Part shown: in pieces, positions 1 to 9,522 of the stretch | Layout: the number at the start of each line of letters is the position of its first letter | How positions within the stretch are numbered: position 1 is the first letter of the stretch | Assembly (NCBI GenBank): GCA_963791455.1 | Contig: CAWBSM010000002.1 | Coordinates: forward strand, 186,001-250,000 | Direction of reading: 5' to 3' | Length of the DNA stretch: 64,000 nucleotides | Source: Bog-473 sp963791455 | GTDB lineage: Bacteria > Actinomycetota > Acidimicrobiia > Acidimicrobiales > RAAP-2 | The notes under the pieces: generated by a model | Seen by the model: only the letters and a program-made list of their open reading frames with translations | Told to the model about the DNA's origin: nothing | Databases searched by the model: none | Position numbers and translations under genes: made by a program

Positions 1-1372
1 CTTGCTGCGGGGTGAGATGGACGACGTTCTTCGGATTGCAGTTCCAGATCGACTGCGTGGGTTGGGTGACCGCCTTGTCGTAGACGAACTTGCTCGGCTC
101 GGCCCGGAGTACGGCGAAACACGGCGAGGGCTGTGGGTTCTCGTTGGACATCGTCAGCTGCGCCACGGGGGCCTCAATGCCTCCTGCGTCCCAGTTTTTC
201 GTGGCGGCGGCCTTGTCCAGGACACACGAAACCGTCAGGTTGGCCCCACAGGCCGAGGCGGACTTGGCCCACAGGAGCCATGACTCGGCACTCTCCTCAT
301 CGAAGAAATCCACGGGCTCGCCCTTTGCGTAAGCGTGCATGACGCTGACAAGTTGGCCCGTGGATGCGTTCTGCGAAGCCATCTCCAGAGGCCACCAGCC
401 CGTCTCGACATAGACCGGCGGGATTCCGGGGTTGGCGGCGACGGCCTTGGTGGTCGTGGGGTTGTAGAACTGAGTCCCGAGGGCGATGAAAGCAGGTTTA
501 TAACCGGCGGTGGTCATCGCCTGGAAGTACGGAGTCATGTTGGCGTCCGAGGCCGGCCACAGGGCCTGGACCCCTTTAGTCTGTGCTTCTTCGACGTAGG
601 GCGCCCAGTCGGTCACAGAGACCGGAGGTTCTTGGAAGTCGATCACGTTCCAACCCTGGCTCTGGGCACCGTCTTCCAGTTTGCGCTCGGGCTCGAGGAC
701 CGAGGGAGTGTTCGCCCCTCCCATGCCGGCCTTCTTAACCGCTTGCGGGTACTTCTTGGCCAGCGCAGCGAACCATCCCGAGGCAACGGAGTCGGTGTTC
801 GCGCCACTGGGGTCGACCTGCAGTGAGGCAAGCTCGGAGGCGTCAGAAATGACATAACCACTGATCTGGCCGAGCCCGCAATGCGTGCGAATGGGGACGG
901 AGGGCTGGTCGAGCGCCATCCCGCCACCGACGGCCATGAAGTCGCTCTGACAGGCCGCCGTCGCTTCCTGCGCTGCATTGAACAGCGCGGCGTCACGATC
1001 GTCAATCACGATGCGGCGCCCGTTGATGCCGCCTGACGCGTTACACCATGCCGCGAACGCCTTGGCCTGCTGAACGAACTCGATCTCAAGTCCCGGCTCG
1101 ACCGTGTTAGAGGCATCGTTGAATTCGGCGATGTTGATCGTCTTCTGCCCCACCCCACGCACCGAGGAAGCACCGCCCGGTCCCGGACCGCAGATCTTGC
1201 CCACCCCAGGCCACTCACCGTTGGCCGCGATGCTCGGTGCCAGCGCGCGACTGGCCGTTGTCGCCGCCTCCGCCGTCATTGACGAGAGCGCGACGCAGGT
1301 CCCGGCAAGCATGAAGGTGGCGATGGTCAGTGCAGCCGGAAAGCGATCGAAGAGTCTCTTCCCCACCCTCAT
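1..1372 (-). CDS. ABC transporter substrate-binding protein, branched-chain amino-acid type (3' end off window)
   Basis: Secreted solute-binding subunit of an ABC importer, LivK/Peripla_BP_6-like. Reading the complement from the ATG at 1372 gives an open frame of 457 codons that runs off the left edge, so the C-terminus is missing. The first ~37 residues form a signal peptide: basic MRVGKRLFDR, a hydrophobic core, then small residues. The mature part has the type-I periplasmic fold pattern, for example INIAEFNDASN, CNASGGINGRRIVIDDRDAA, and a later strand GVQALWPASDANMTPYFQAM. Such proteins bind small amides or amino acids, but the ligand cannot be read here. No permease or ATPase gene is visible; they would lie to the left. 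A GTG two codons upstream is an alternative start. Confidence 0.8.
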   Translation of the reverse strand, partial: MRVGKRLFDRFPAALTIATFMLAGTCVALSSMTAEAATTASRALAPSIAANGEWPGVGKICGPGPGGASSVRGVGQKTINIAEFNDASNTVEPGLEIEFVQQAKAFAAWCNASGGINGRRIVIDDRDAALFNAAQEATAACQSDFMAVGGGMALDQPSVPIRTHCGLGQISGYVISDASELASLQVDPSGANTDSVASGWFAALAKKYPQAVKKAGMGGANTPSVLEPERKLEDGAQSQGWNVIDFQEPPVSVTDWAPYVEEAQTKGVQALWPASDANMTPYFQAMTTAGYKPAFIALGTQFYNPTTTKAVAANPGIPPVYVETGWWPLEMASQNASTGQLVSVMHAYAKGEPVDFFDEESAESWLLWAKSASACGANLTVSCVLDKAAATKNWDAGGIEAPVAQLTMSNENPQPSPCFAVLRAEPSKFVYDKAVTQPTQSIWNCNPKNVVHLTPQQ

Positions 1373-1667
1373 ATCCACCCCCGGACATTCTCGATCAAGT
1401 CATTCAATCAAAGAAAGCGCCAAAACGGGGAGTCACCGGGGTGGCGATCCCGTACGCCCAGTCCTACCTGGTGTGTTCGAGGAGGAAATCAGCTCTGAGC
1501 ATGATGTCAGCGCTCCCGATGCGCATGTTGATGAGTCTGCCTCTCCTCGATCTGCGACACCGTGGATTCCGCCCGCGGAGCGTTCGCGGACCTGGCGTTG
1601 GTCGAAGGAGCCGTCGGTGAGCGGCCCGGCCACTAGGTCGGTGCGAATTGGTGCTAATACTCGGGCC
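1373..1667. other. Divergent intergenic region
   Basis: This 295-base gap separates the leftward solute-binding protein from the rightward hydrolase. It should contain both promoters. I see no confident -35/-10 pair and no coding frame that resembles a protein. Confidence 0.4.
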
Positions 1668-2499
1668 ATGCCTACGACAGCGAACGGAGCGGTAACGATC
1701 TACTACGAAGCTTTCGGGGCGGAGAAGGATCCGGTCCTGCTTCTGGTCAACGGACTGGGTAGCCAGTGCATCAATTTCAAGGTCGAGTTCTGCAATGAAA
1801 TTCGTCGACCAGGGCTTCCGCGTCGTCCGATTCGACAATCGAGATGTGGGGTTGTCCAGCCACCTGAAGGGTGGACCCAAGTACACCGTCAATGACATGG
1901 CTCAAGACGCGTTCGCTGTCTTCGATGCCATTGGCGTCGGGGTGGGGCACGTCGCCGGTTGGTCCATGGGGGGGATGATCGTCCAGTCGATGGCGACCGC
2001 GCATCCCGAACGTGTCCTCTCAATGACTTCGGTCATGTCGGCGCCGGGACCGATCATCGGGGAGCGCGATCCTGACGTGATTGCGGCCTTCATGGCCCCC
2101 GCAGGGACCACCCGTGACGAAGCCGCGCAGCGACACCTTGCCGGTCTCAAGCTCTGGGGTAGCCCGGCGTGCTACGACGTCGACCGGATCACCGCCGATG
2201 CCCACGCTGCGTTCGACCGCTGCTGGGATCCCGAGGGTCGGGCCCGCCAAGCCATGGCCGTCGCGTCATCGCCCTCGAGGGAGGCAGCGCTCAAGTCCCT
2301 AAAGGTTCTCACCCTGGTGATCCACGGTGACGCTGATCGTCTCGTTCCTCTCGACTCCGGGCGAGCGACCGCTGAAGCGGTCTCGGGAGCTCAGCTGGAG
2401 ATAATCGAAGGAATGGGACATGACTACCCACCGCAGTTCTGGGACCGACTGGTGAAGCTGATTACCACTCACGCGAGGTCCGCCACCGCGATGACCTGA
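1668..2499 (+). pseudogene. Alpha/beta hydrolase, frameshifted
   Basis: Alpha/beta-hydrolase fold enzyme of the 'IRFDNRD-GLSS' esterase/haloperoxidase-like group. Translation from ATG 1668 gives MPTTANGAVTIYYEAFG and VLLLVNGLGSQCINF, then loses homology at about 1798. The downstream frame resumes with FVDQGFRVVRFDNRDVGLSS and continues to the stop at 2499. One extra A in the AAA run at 1798-1800 accounts for the break. The catalytic triad is present: nucleophile Ser in GWSMGG, Asp in HGDADRLVP, His in GMGHDYP. The natural length would be about 276 residues. A restart at ATG 1795 would lack the N-terminal strands and the oxyanion region HG/NGLG, so function is doubtful. A sequencing indel is the alternative explanation. 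Confidence 0.75.
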
Positions 2500-3039
2500 C
2501 ACCTCGAGTAGGAGATACGCCGTCTCGAGCCGGACCGCACCGCGGTCGGCCGGCCCAGACCGTGCCGTGGCGTTCGCTTGACTACGACGAACCATCGGGC
2601 CGATGGCGTTTCGGGCGCGCCGCAGAGGTGGCGATCCACACGCGCCGAGCGGGCATGACATCGACATGTACCAGCATCGCGATGCTTCGGGATGGGCGGC
2701 CGCATCTCGGCTAACGGAAATGACCGGCGGAACTTTGTGCGATGAGCGATACCTGCCACGACCGAGGTCGTCCATGAAACTCGCGCCAAAGAGCGTCTCT
2801 TTGTCCAGCTCGATCGCTCCGGCTACGGAGTCACCCCCCTGAAGTGCTCATGCTCCTGCTTTCGAGCACACCGTCCGGGAAACAAAGCGGTGAGGGCCTT
2901 TCGGGAAGTATCGTGCGGAACGACGTTAGCCAACCTCCTGGTCAACGGCGGCCGGCGGTTGTGATGTCGGGGATGGACTCGCCGAGCCGCGAAGGGAGTG
3001 GACCCGAGGATGATGAAACAGGCTATGCCCTGTTGCACG
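2500..3039. other. Gene-poor region, no supported gene
   Basis: About 540 bases without a convincing gene. Short frames on both strands have biased, arginine/proline-rich translations typical of non-coding GC-rich DNA. A short complement stretch near 2770-2830 reads AIELDKETLFGASFMDDLG, which looks protein-like but continues into nonsense. It may be a decayed fragment. Confidence 0.4.
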
Positions 3040-3661
3040 ATGCGTTTCGACGACATTCGTTCGTTGCTTCGCGCCGACGCAGAGCGGTACCTCTACTACA
3101 GCGACCGCAGGTACAGCCGGCGCGCGTTCGCGATCATCTTGGTAACGCAACCTGGGATCCTTGCCACCGCGTTGTACCGGTTCGGGCACTGGGCGTACCA
3201 GCAAGAGGGGCTCAAAGGACGGTGGTGCCGACTGCTGCGCGAACTGGCAAAACGCCCAGTCGAGATTATCGCCGACAACTCACATTGGCCCGGGTCTTTA
3301 TGTCGCGCATTTCGGTGGCGTGTTCGTCGGGGGCGACAGTGTCTTAGGGTCGAACTGCAATCTGGGGCACGATACCCTCATCGCGGCGAGCGGCCGAGGA
3401 GAGCGGCGGGGGTCTCCGCAGCTGGGAGACAGGGTAAACGTGACCTGTGGAGGGCGCGTCCTCGGACCCGTACACGTAGGCGACGACGTCATGATCGGAG
3501 TCAATGTCGTGGTTTCGTCGGACGTGCCGCCCCGGACGGTGCTTGCCGCAGCCGCGCCGATCGTCCTGTCGCATCGTGGGTCGTTCGAATACGTGCGCTA
3601 TGCCGGTGACACGTCGGACCCGGATCGGAGTGAATCCGCAGGATACAGCAGTGACACCTAG
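3040..3661 (+). pseudogene. Serine O-acetyltransferase-like hexapeptide transferase, frameshifted
   Basis: Left-handed beta-helix acyltransferase resembling CysE or the serine acetyltransferases of polysaccharide loci. From ATG 3040 the frame reads MRFDDIRSLLRADAERYL, then ILVTQPGILATALYRFGHWAY and LAKRPVEIIAD. The hexapeptide half is in another frame: HIGPGLYVAHFGGVFVGG, SVLGSNCNLGHDTLIA, LGDRVNVTCGGRVLGPV, HVGDDVMIGVNVVVSSDVP. The frame change lies between about 3265 and 3290. The catalytic-type His of the GHD-like segment is retained. A GTG at 2998 could add 14 residues. No other polysaccharide genes lie beside it, and the break suggests it is inactive unless it is a sequencing error. Confidence 0.7.
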
Positions 3662-4319
3662 GTTGCAGTAACCAGGATACGGCCGCGGAAACAACTCGCG
3701 GCGATCATGCCTCCAAGCTCATAACACGGATCCACGAACGGCCCGACATCCCCTCAACGATTCGGTAGCGAGGTTCATGAACCGGCCCGAGCTTTCCTTC
3801 ACCTCACCTCAGCGAGAACAAAGGTCCCGTAATGGGCGGATTCGCTTCTGCGGTACGTCGCCTTACCTGTCCGAGCGTCTGGGACGCCGCCCACGCCGCT
3901 CCGATCGGATGACGATGCTTACTCGGACCGCCTTACCGGAGTGCGAAAGGTTGGCGGATTCACCCATGCGAGCCGCTCGTCCGGAGCATGGGCTTCCCAT
4001 TCCTCGCGGAGCTTGAGAACGGCCCACCTCGTGTCCTCGCCTTCTGCCCCCCCAAACCATCCGCATGAACACAGCCCGATGACGCCGACGCGCCCGACAA
4101 AGCTCGTGACGTGGGACGAGATATGTAGTATCCGGTGCTCGCCATCCATCCTGGCCTCCGCGATCTTTGCTAGGTGCATGTCTTATGTCGGTTTCAAGAC
4201 TAGGTCAACGAGGAATGCTGCCGGAGAGCGGCACGCCTTCACCACCGATCAGGCGCTTTGAGCTTGCGGTTCCCCCTCGAATCGATTTTGGATCTCCGCT
4301 GTCAGCGCGAGATGGACCT
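3662..4319. other. Gene-poor region, no supported gene
   Basis: About 660 bases between two unrelated genes. None of the short frames has recognisable motifs, an even codon pattern or a good ribosome-binding site. I see no RNA gene or terminator that I can support. Confidence 0.4.
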
Positions 4320-5222
4320 TTATGGCATGGCGGCCATGCCTACGATTGGACTGTTCAGTCTCATGCCACCCATTGAGCCGTAAAACGTCGCGTTCGGCGT
4401 AAGGCCGAAGACGCCTCCATCGGCGCCCACCTGCCAAAGCGTCAGGGAGCTCTGGTCGAAGGCCGCTCCGACTACGTCTGTTGGGTTTACTCTGCGGATG
4501 CCGCTGAACTCGCCTTCATGTGCGCCGGAAGAACTGTTGAATCCCAGCCTGGGGCCATACCCAACGATGTATCCGCTCCCCGCGGCCATGATTCCCAAAA
4601 CACCCTGCGAAGGCGGTTGTAGGTCACCGGCTCCAGCGAATGAACCCTGGAAGGAAGCGTCACCATAGTTGAAGATGCCGCCGTCCCGCGCTGCCAACCA
4701 ATACCCCATTCCGTCAGTCGTGGCCGCTATTCCAACGATTGGGGCGTTCAAGCGGGTTCCGCCGAGGGAGCCGTAGAACTGAGCATCGCCATAGGCGAAT
4801 ATTCCCCCGTCGGAGGCAACCAGCCAGTAGCCGTGACCGCTCGGAGTCGGCGCCATTCCGACGATCGGCTTGTTCAGCGGCATGGCTCCGGTTGAACCGT
4901 AGAACCGAGCGTCACCGTAGGCGAATATTCCCCCGTCGGAGGCAACCAGCCAATAGCCTTCGCCATCAGGGGTAGGCGCCATTGCGACGATGGGCTTGTT
5001 GAGCTTGATACCTCCGGTTGAACCGAAGAATTGTGCACCGCCAAAGGAGAACACCCCGCCATCGGCGGCAACCAGCCAATAACCCTTCGCCGTCGCCGCG
5101 GAAGCGGGCGAGGAAGCAGAAACGGCAAACGAGCTGAAGGCAACCACGACGAACATTAGGAAGCAGAAGGGGTGTCCGAGGAGGCCATCTTTGGACCAGA
5201 AACACCCGTAAGCACGCCCCAT
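4320..5222 (-). CDS. Secreted GYWLVASDGG-repeat protein
   Basis: Exported protein of 300 residues made of ~42-residue repeats of the form GYWLVASDGGIFAYGDAxFYGSTG...LNKPIVGMAPTPDG. A strong Shine-Dalgarno (AGGGAGGTG) stands just upstream of ATG 5222, which decides the start. Residues ~14-40 form a hydrophobic signal segment ending near ASA. Three well-conserved repeats follow, then a diverged one (GYWLAARDGGIFNYGDASFQ), a degenerate middle, and a last LWQVGADGGVFG unit that stops at PIVGMAAMP, where other repeats would continue. It may therefore be shortened. The same repeat fills the N-terminal half of the protein at 51806. I infer a beta-propeller-like extracellular scaffold; no enzyme motif is visible. 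Confidence 0.75.
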   Translation of the reverse strand: MGRAYGCFWSKDGLLGHPFCFLMFVVVAFSSFAVSASSPASAATAKGYWLVAADGGVFSFGGAQFFGSTGGIKLNKPIVAMAPTPDGEGYWLVASDGGIFAYGDARFYGSTGAMPLNKPIVGMAPTPSGHGYWLVASDGGIFAYGDAQFYGSLGGTRLNAPIVGIAATTDGMGYWLAARDGGIFNYGDASFQGSFAGAGDLQPPSQGVLGIMAAGSGYIVGYGPRLGFNSSSGAHEGEFSGIRRVNPTDVVGAAFDQSSLTLWQVGADGGVFGLTPNATFYGSMGGMRLNSPIVGMAAMP

Positions 5223-5656
5223 GCGACACCTCCCTGGCTTCCGCACTGTCAATGTGGGACCAATAGACCGTGAGCCGAGGACTTTGGTTCTGATACACAA
5301 CCTTTTCGTCCGCGGGCGCAGTTGACCACCCGTAGAGGCCAAAATCGCCGGCGACAGCGCCAATTTCGCCGGTCGCGCCATCGCAGTGCCAAAGATGAGA
5401 TGCGCATGCACCTGGCTGCTTCACAGTCGTCGCCTGGCTCTCGTTGTGTGTGTGCTTCGCCTGCGTGGTAGTCGTTGCGCACGACGTCGTCTTCAATCAC
5501 CGGCATCAGCAGATGAGCGTGAAGAATGTCGTTCCCTCTCAACGGCCGCCTTTTGGTTACACATGGAGGTTGGGATGGTTATGAAGTGCCGTAGAACGAC
5601 TGGAAGACGCCAGCCCCTGGACTGGCCGGTGCTCGTGACATCCTTGAAGCGGACAA
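5223..5656. other. Upstream region of the repeat protein, otherwise empty
   Basis: About 430 bases upstream of the repeat protein and downstream of nothing recognisable. It should contain the repeat-protein promoter. The frames on both strands look non-coding. Confidence 0.4.
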
Positions 5657-6133
5657 TTAGCCCGCGCTGATCTCGGCCGCCCTCTTGATGGCAGCGAGGG
5701 TCGCCCCGATGCCATTCTTCGCCGCGTCGCTGCGCTTGGCGATCTCATTTGGTGCTGCGTCGCCGAACATCTTCTCGAAGAAGGCCGAGCCTTCGGGAGG
5801 CAGCTCCCAAGTCTCCGTCACCGCGGTCCCGCCTTCGACCGCATCGAACGAGTAGCTCCATCGGGCGCGGGTAGGTGGCTCCGCCACGACCCAGGCGAAT
5901 TCGCTGCCCCGGTCAGCGACAACGACTTCCGAGCGTGTCTCCCACGTTCGTTCCGGCAGCACGTTCCTTCCGGTGAACATGGCGCCGATCCGCGGTCCGT
6001 CGCCCTCGTCCCACCAACAGGCGGAACAGATCGGGCTCCACTCGCCCATGCGAGTCACGTCAGCAATCATGTCGTAGAGCTCCTCAGGGGAGCGGCTGAT
6101 CACGATTGAGCCGGACTGATGATGCGTCTCCAT
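5657..6133 (-). CDS. SRPBCC/START-like polyketide cyclase family protein
   Basis: Small protein of 158 residues with the helix-grip fold of the SRPBCC superfamily, which binds hydrophobic ligands in a cavity. The sequence opens METHHQSGSIVISRSPEELY and follows the family pattern: a first strand, then DMIADVTRMGEWSPIC, a long curved sheet region (FAWVVAEPPTRARWSYSFD), TAVTETWELP, and a C-terminal helix with AKNGIGATLAAIKRAAE. The start at 6133 is preceded by a TGGAGG ribosome-binding site. The gene stands alone. Ligand and reaction are not readable from sequence. Confidence 0.75.
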   Translation of the reverse strand: METHHQSGSIVISRSPEELYDMIADVTRMGEWSPICSACWWDEGDGPRIGAMFTGRNVLPERTWETRSEVVVADRGSEFAWVVAEPPTRARWSYSFDAVEGGTAVTETWELPPEGSAFFEKMFGDAAPNEIAKRSDAAKNGIGATLAAIKRAAEISAG

Positions 6134-6839
6134 GCCTCCAGTATGGCCGCAGAAAACGACGCCGTCAGCCGGGGCCACGTGAGGGCTACCGGGGGTTCGG
6201 CCGCTCAAAAGGGGCCACATCGTCCCCAATGTCGGCGATGTGAAGCCGCGGGCCGGGGGGAACCGACCCTGACATCACGTTGCGAGAGACGCTCCTACGT
6301 GACGGTGCCGCGCTGTCACGACGCCTGGGGGAACTCCCTCTGTGAGCACTGCATCTAGGACGATGAGCCCGAGGAACAGCCATAGGCAATGCAGGGTGAA
6401 AGCGAAGGAGAACAGCCGGAGACGGCTTCGTGAGGGGTCTTGCTTATGAGAGCCCAGATTATGGATCGCCGGAGTATGTGGTCGGGGTTGAGGACGGATA
6501 ACGCGCCGTCGTGTTGTGAATATTCAAACGTTCTGCGCAGTAATAAAGCCCTTAGACCATTCGGAGTGTGATGCAATCGCCGTCGAACAAAGCCGACCAA
6601 CACCAAGGGACGAAACAAGGGGCCGCGGGTCGATCGGACTCGAACGGTTCTCAGCGCAGCTCGGCTCCTAGTGGACTTCATCGTGCCGCCACATGCAGGT
6701 CCTCCCCAGAAACCGGCCCACATTCGAGTTTAGAACGCTCGGCCCTGAGGGTGAGTTCCAGTCCAGCGGGTGAGTGACATACGGCAAGTCGACAAGTAGC
6801 GTCACAAATGGGCTCGTCTCATCGTCAGGAGGTATCTCT
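6134..6839. other. Gene-poor region upstream of mscL
   Basis: About 700 bases with no convincing coding frame; it must hold the mscL promoter at its right end. A clear AGGAGG lies just before the mscL start. The rest shows no repeat or RNA structure that I can defend. Confidence 0.4.
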
Positions 6840-7265
6840 ATGAAGGGTTTCAGAAACTTCCTAATGCAAGGGGACTTGATCGTCATTGCGGTTGGTCTTG
6901 TGATCGCGCTGGCCTTTAGCACGCTTATCAAGTCCTTCACAGACTCGATAATCACTCCTTTGGTCAACGCCGCCGAAGGCGGTAAGGGCGGTGCCGCGGG
7001 CTTGGGCTGGACCGTCAACGGACAGCGGATTCTCCTCGGCAGCTTCATTTCGGCCATCGTCTACTTCCTCATCTTCATGGTCGTCATCTACTTCGTGCTC
7101 GTCGTGCCATATCGGGCTTACATGAGGCGCAAGGGAACCACGGTGTTCGGGCCGCCTGCTGACACGAAGACCTGTCCGCAATGCCTGTCGGATGATCTTC
7201 CGTCCGCTGCGTTGCGGTGCCGCCATTGCGGGAGTCCTGTAATGGAATCAAACGCGGCAAACTGA
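6840..7265 (+). CDS. mscL: Large-conductance mechanosensitive channel with C-terminal zinc ribbon
   Basis: Pentameric membrane channel that opens under membrane tension and releases solutes in osmotic downshock. The start at 6840 follows TCAGGAGG at good spacing. Residues 1-20 (MKGFRNFLMQGDLIVIAVGL) match the amphipathic N-helix and the start of TM1. TM1 continues with VIALAFSTLIKSFTDSIITP, and TM2 is IVYFLIFMVVIYFVLVVPY. The usual cytoplasmic bundle is replaced by a short linker and a zinc ribbon: CPQC and CRHC with an 11-residue spacing. Total length is 141 residues, close to ordinary MscL. The zinc ribbon may sense redox or metal state or just stabilise the pentamer; that part is inference. 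Confidence 0.9.
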   Translation: MKGFRNFLMQGDLIVIAVGLVIALAFSTLIKSFTDSIITPLVNAAEGGKGGAAGLGWTVNGQRILLGSFISAIVYFLIFMVVIYFVLVVPYRAYMRRKGTTVFGPPADTKTCPQCLSDDLPSAALRCRHCGSPVMESNAAN

Positions 7266-7515
7266 CTCGAACGGTGATGAACCCGACCACGGGGTAGGCC
7301 AGGCTGGTGTCCGGTTGGGAGGGACGGGAGCCATACGGATCCGACGAGGACGCAAGCGACCTTCCAGGAGGGGACGGTCTTATGGTCCTCGGTCAACTCG
7401 TCGAGGCATATCGGGCGGCGAAGCCCAGACCATCGAGACTGACGCATCAGGCGGGAAAAGGATCCAGGACAGGTGGAGCGGGCTGTACTCTCTATGGCGT
7501 CGTTGGAGGGACCTC

Positions 7516-9450
7516 ATGGGCGATCTGATCGACGAGCTCAGCGACGCTCGATCGGCTTACGAGCACCGGGATTGGCGTGGAGCGTTTGACCTGTTGACGG
7601 CGGCCGAGAGGCGCTCGCCGCTCGCGCCGGAGGATGCCGAGCTACTGGCAGAGGCGGCACGGTGGGCCCGTGAATACAGCGCCATGATCGACGCCCTGGA
7701 GCAGGCTGAGGCTCGCTACGAACGCGTCGGCAAACCAGGCCTCGCGGCGGGAGTCGCATTGTCGCTGTGCCGTGAGCACTTCGTCCGCAACAGCCTCTCT
7801 GAGGCCGCAGGCTGGCTAGGTCGTGCCTCTCGCCTGCTCGAGGGCGAGCCCGAATGCTCCGCCCACGGCTACCTGCAGTGGGCCCTCGGCCGAGCCGCCT
7901 GGACCGACGAAGATTCAGTGTCCGCCCTGGACCATGCCCGCGAGACGAGCGCGATCGGCCGACGGCTGAGTGACATCGATCTGGAAGCCTTCGGTTTGCA
8001 CGACGAGGGGCATGTGTTGATCGCTCGAGGCGACGTCGACGCGGGTCGTGCCTTGGTCGATGAGGCTGCTGCCATGAGCGGTGCCGCCAGCAACCCGTAC
8101 ACCACCGGCATGGTCTATTGCGGCGCGATCTGGGCCTACCGCAACATGGCCGACTGGCGACGTGCCGGCGAGTGGACCGACGCGTCGTTGCGATGGTGCG
8201 AACGAGAATCGTTGAGTGGTTTTCCCGGTCTCTGCCGGTTCCATCGCGCTGAGGTCCGCCGTCTTCGCGGGGAGCTTGACAACGCCGAGCGAGACGCCCT
8301 CGATGCCATCGAAGAGTTGATGCCGGCCAACCTGATCGCGACGGGATGGGCCCTGACCGAGCTCGGTGAGATCCGCCGGCGAAGGGGTGATCAGTCGGGG
8401 GCTCGAGACGCCTTTCGACGTGCCCAGGAGATGGGCGGACTGCCCCAGCCGGGACTAGCGCTGTTGCTGTTGGACGAAGGCAAGCCTGACGCCGCTCTCG
8501 CCAGCATTACCGACGCGTTGGCCCAGATGGTCGGCGTCCACCAAGAGGACCGCGGCTCGGTTCTACCCGCAGCGGTGACGATCGCCTTGGTAGCCGGTCA
8601 GGTCGACCGAGCCCGTGATGCTTTGGCCGAGCTGGAGTCATGGGGGAAGTTGTTCCACACCACTGCCGCCCTCGCCGCTGTCGCCGAAGCGCGCGGTCAG
8701 GTCCAATTGGCCACGGGTGACGCAGATTCAGCGATCACCTCGCTGCGGGAGGCATGCCGCCTGTGGTGCGAGGTCGACGCGCCATTCGAGGCAGCTCGTG
8801 CTCGGCTTATCATCGCCGGAGCTCTACGAGTGGGTGGCCATGAGTCCAACGCCACGGCGGAGCTCGAAGCGGCGCTGAGCGCGTTTGAACGTCTCGGCGC
8901 GGTCCGAGAGGCAGAGCGGGTGCGCTCGATGCTCCAAGCGGCCCGGCGGAGCCGGACTACCCGCACCCTGATGTTCACCGACATTGTCGACTCAACCAGG
9001 CTCGTCGAGGTCCTGGGTGATGATGCGTATGGAAACCTGCTCGACTGGCACGACCGTACCCTGCGTCAGTGTTTTCATGCAGCCAACGGTCGCGAGATAA
9101 ACCACGAAGGAGATGGGTTCTTCGTATCCTTCGCCGATTCCCTTGACGCCGTCGAGTGCGCCACTGCGATCCAGCGCACCCTGGCCGATCACCGCCGTGA
9201 GCATGGCTTCGCTCCGCAGGTGCGCATTGGTGTCCACGCCACCGAAGCTGTGGACCTTGGCGATGACTACTTGGGCAAGGGAGTCCACGAAGCCGCCCGT
9301 GTCGGTGCCGCCGCCGGCGCTGGAGAAATCCTTGTGACCGCGGCCGTCATCGATTCAGTCACCAACCACTGCCACGTTCGGAACCGCCGTGAACTCCATC
9401 TGAAAGGGCTCTCCGTCGCCCTCAACGTCGCCAGCGTCGAGTGGCAATAG
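7516..9450 (+). CDS. TPR-repeat protein with C-terminal class III nucleotide cyclase domain
   Basis: Cytoplasmic protein of 644 residues. The ATG at 7516 has GGAGGGA six bases upstream, so earlier in-frame codons are ignored. Residues ~1-470 are helical repeats of TPR type, rich in alanine/leucine pairs such as DIDLEAFGLHDEGHVLIARG. Residues ~480-644 form a class III adenylate/guanylate cyclase domain: RTLMFTDIVDSTRLVEVLGD, a second metal-binding region INHEGDGFFVSF, and HEAARVGAAAGAGEI near the end. The two metal-binding aspartates (FTDIVDS, GDG) are present. The lysine usually seen before the GDG motif in adenylate cyclases is asparagine, and the VN-x-AAR asparagine is replaced by His-Glu, so cyclase activity is uncertain. 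The arrangement suggests peptide or protein sensing through the TPRs. Confidence 0.85.
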   Translation: MGDLIDELSDARSAYEHRDWRGAFDLLTAAERRSPLAPEDAELLAEAARWAREYSAMIDALEQAEARYERVGKPGLAAGVALSLCREHFVRNSLSEAAGWLGRASRLLEGEPECSAHGYLQWALGRAAWTDEDSVSALDHARETSAIGRRLSDIDLEAFGLHDEGHVLIARGDVDAGRALVDEAAAMSGAASNPYTTGMVYCGAIWAYRNMADWRRAGEWTDASLRWCERESLSGFPGLCRFHRAEVRRLRGELDNAERDALDAIEELMPANLIATGWALTELGEIRRRRGDQSGARDAFRRAQEMGGLPQPGLALLLLDEGKPDAALASITDALAQMVGVHQEDRGSVLPAAVTIALVAGQVDRARDALAELESWGKLFHTTAALAAVAEARGQVQLATGDADSAITSLREACRLWCEVDAPFEAARARLIIAGALRVGGHESNATAELEAALSAFERLGAVREAERVRSMLQAARRSRTTRTLMFTDIVDSTRLVEVLGDDAYGNLLDWHDRTLRQCFHAANGREINHEGDGFFVSFADSLDAVECATAIQRTLADHRREHGFAPQVRIGVHATEAVDLGDDYLGKGVHEAARVGAAAGAGEILVTAAVIDSVTNHCHVRNRRELHLKGLSVALNVASVEWQ

Positions 9451-9476
9451 TCGCTTCCCTGACTTGCAGGAACCCT

Positions 9477-9522
9477 TGGAGGCAGCGGGCGGAATCGAAC
9501 CGCCGTACGGGGCTTTGCAGGC
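9477..9522 (-). repeat. Duplicated 3' part of tRNA-Cys (att-like direct repeat)
   Basis: These 46 bases match 11881-11926 with one mismatch (position 8 of the repeat, A versus G). The copy runs from the CCA end of tRNA-Cys through the T arm and into the anticodon loop, then diverges. It cannot fold into a tRNA. Such partial tRNA copies are left at the far end of elements that integrate into tRNA 3' ends. Confidence 0.8.

Noticed and set aside
335..826. Plus-strand frames over 1-1372
   Set aside because: The minus strand encodes a continuous solute-binding protein there; the plus translations are shadows.
9477..9522. Second tRNA-Cys gene
   Set aside because: The 5' half is missing, so no acceptor or D arm can form; it is a fragment.
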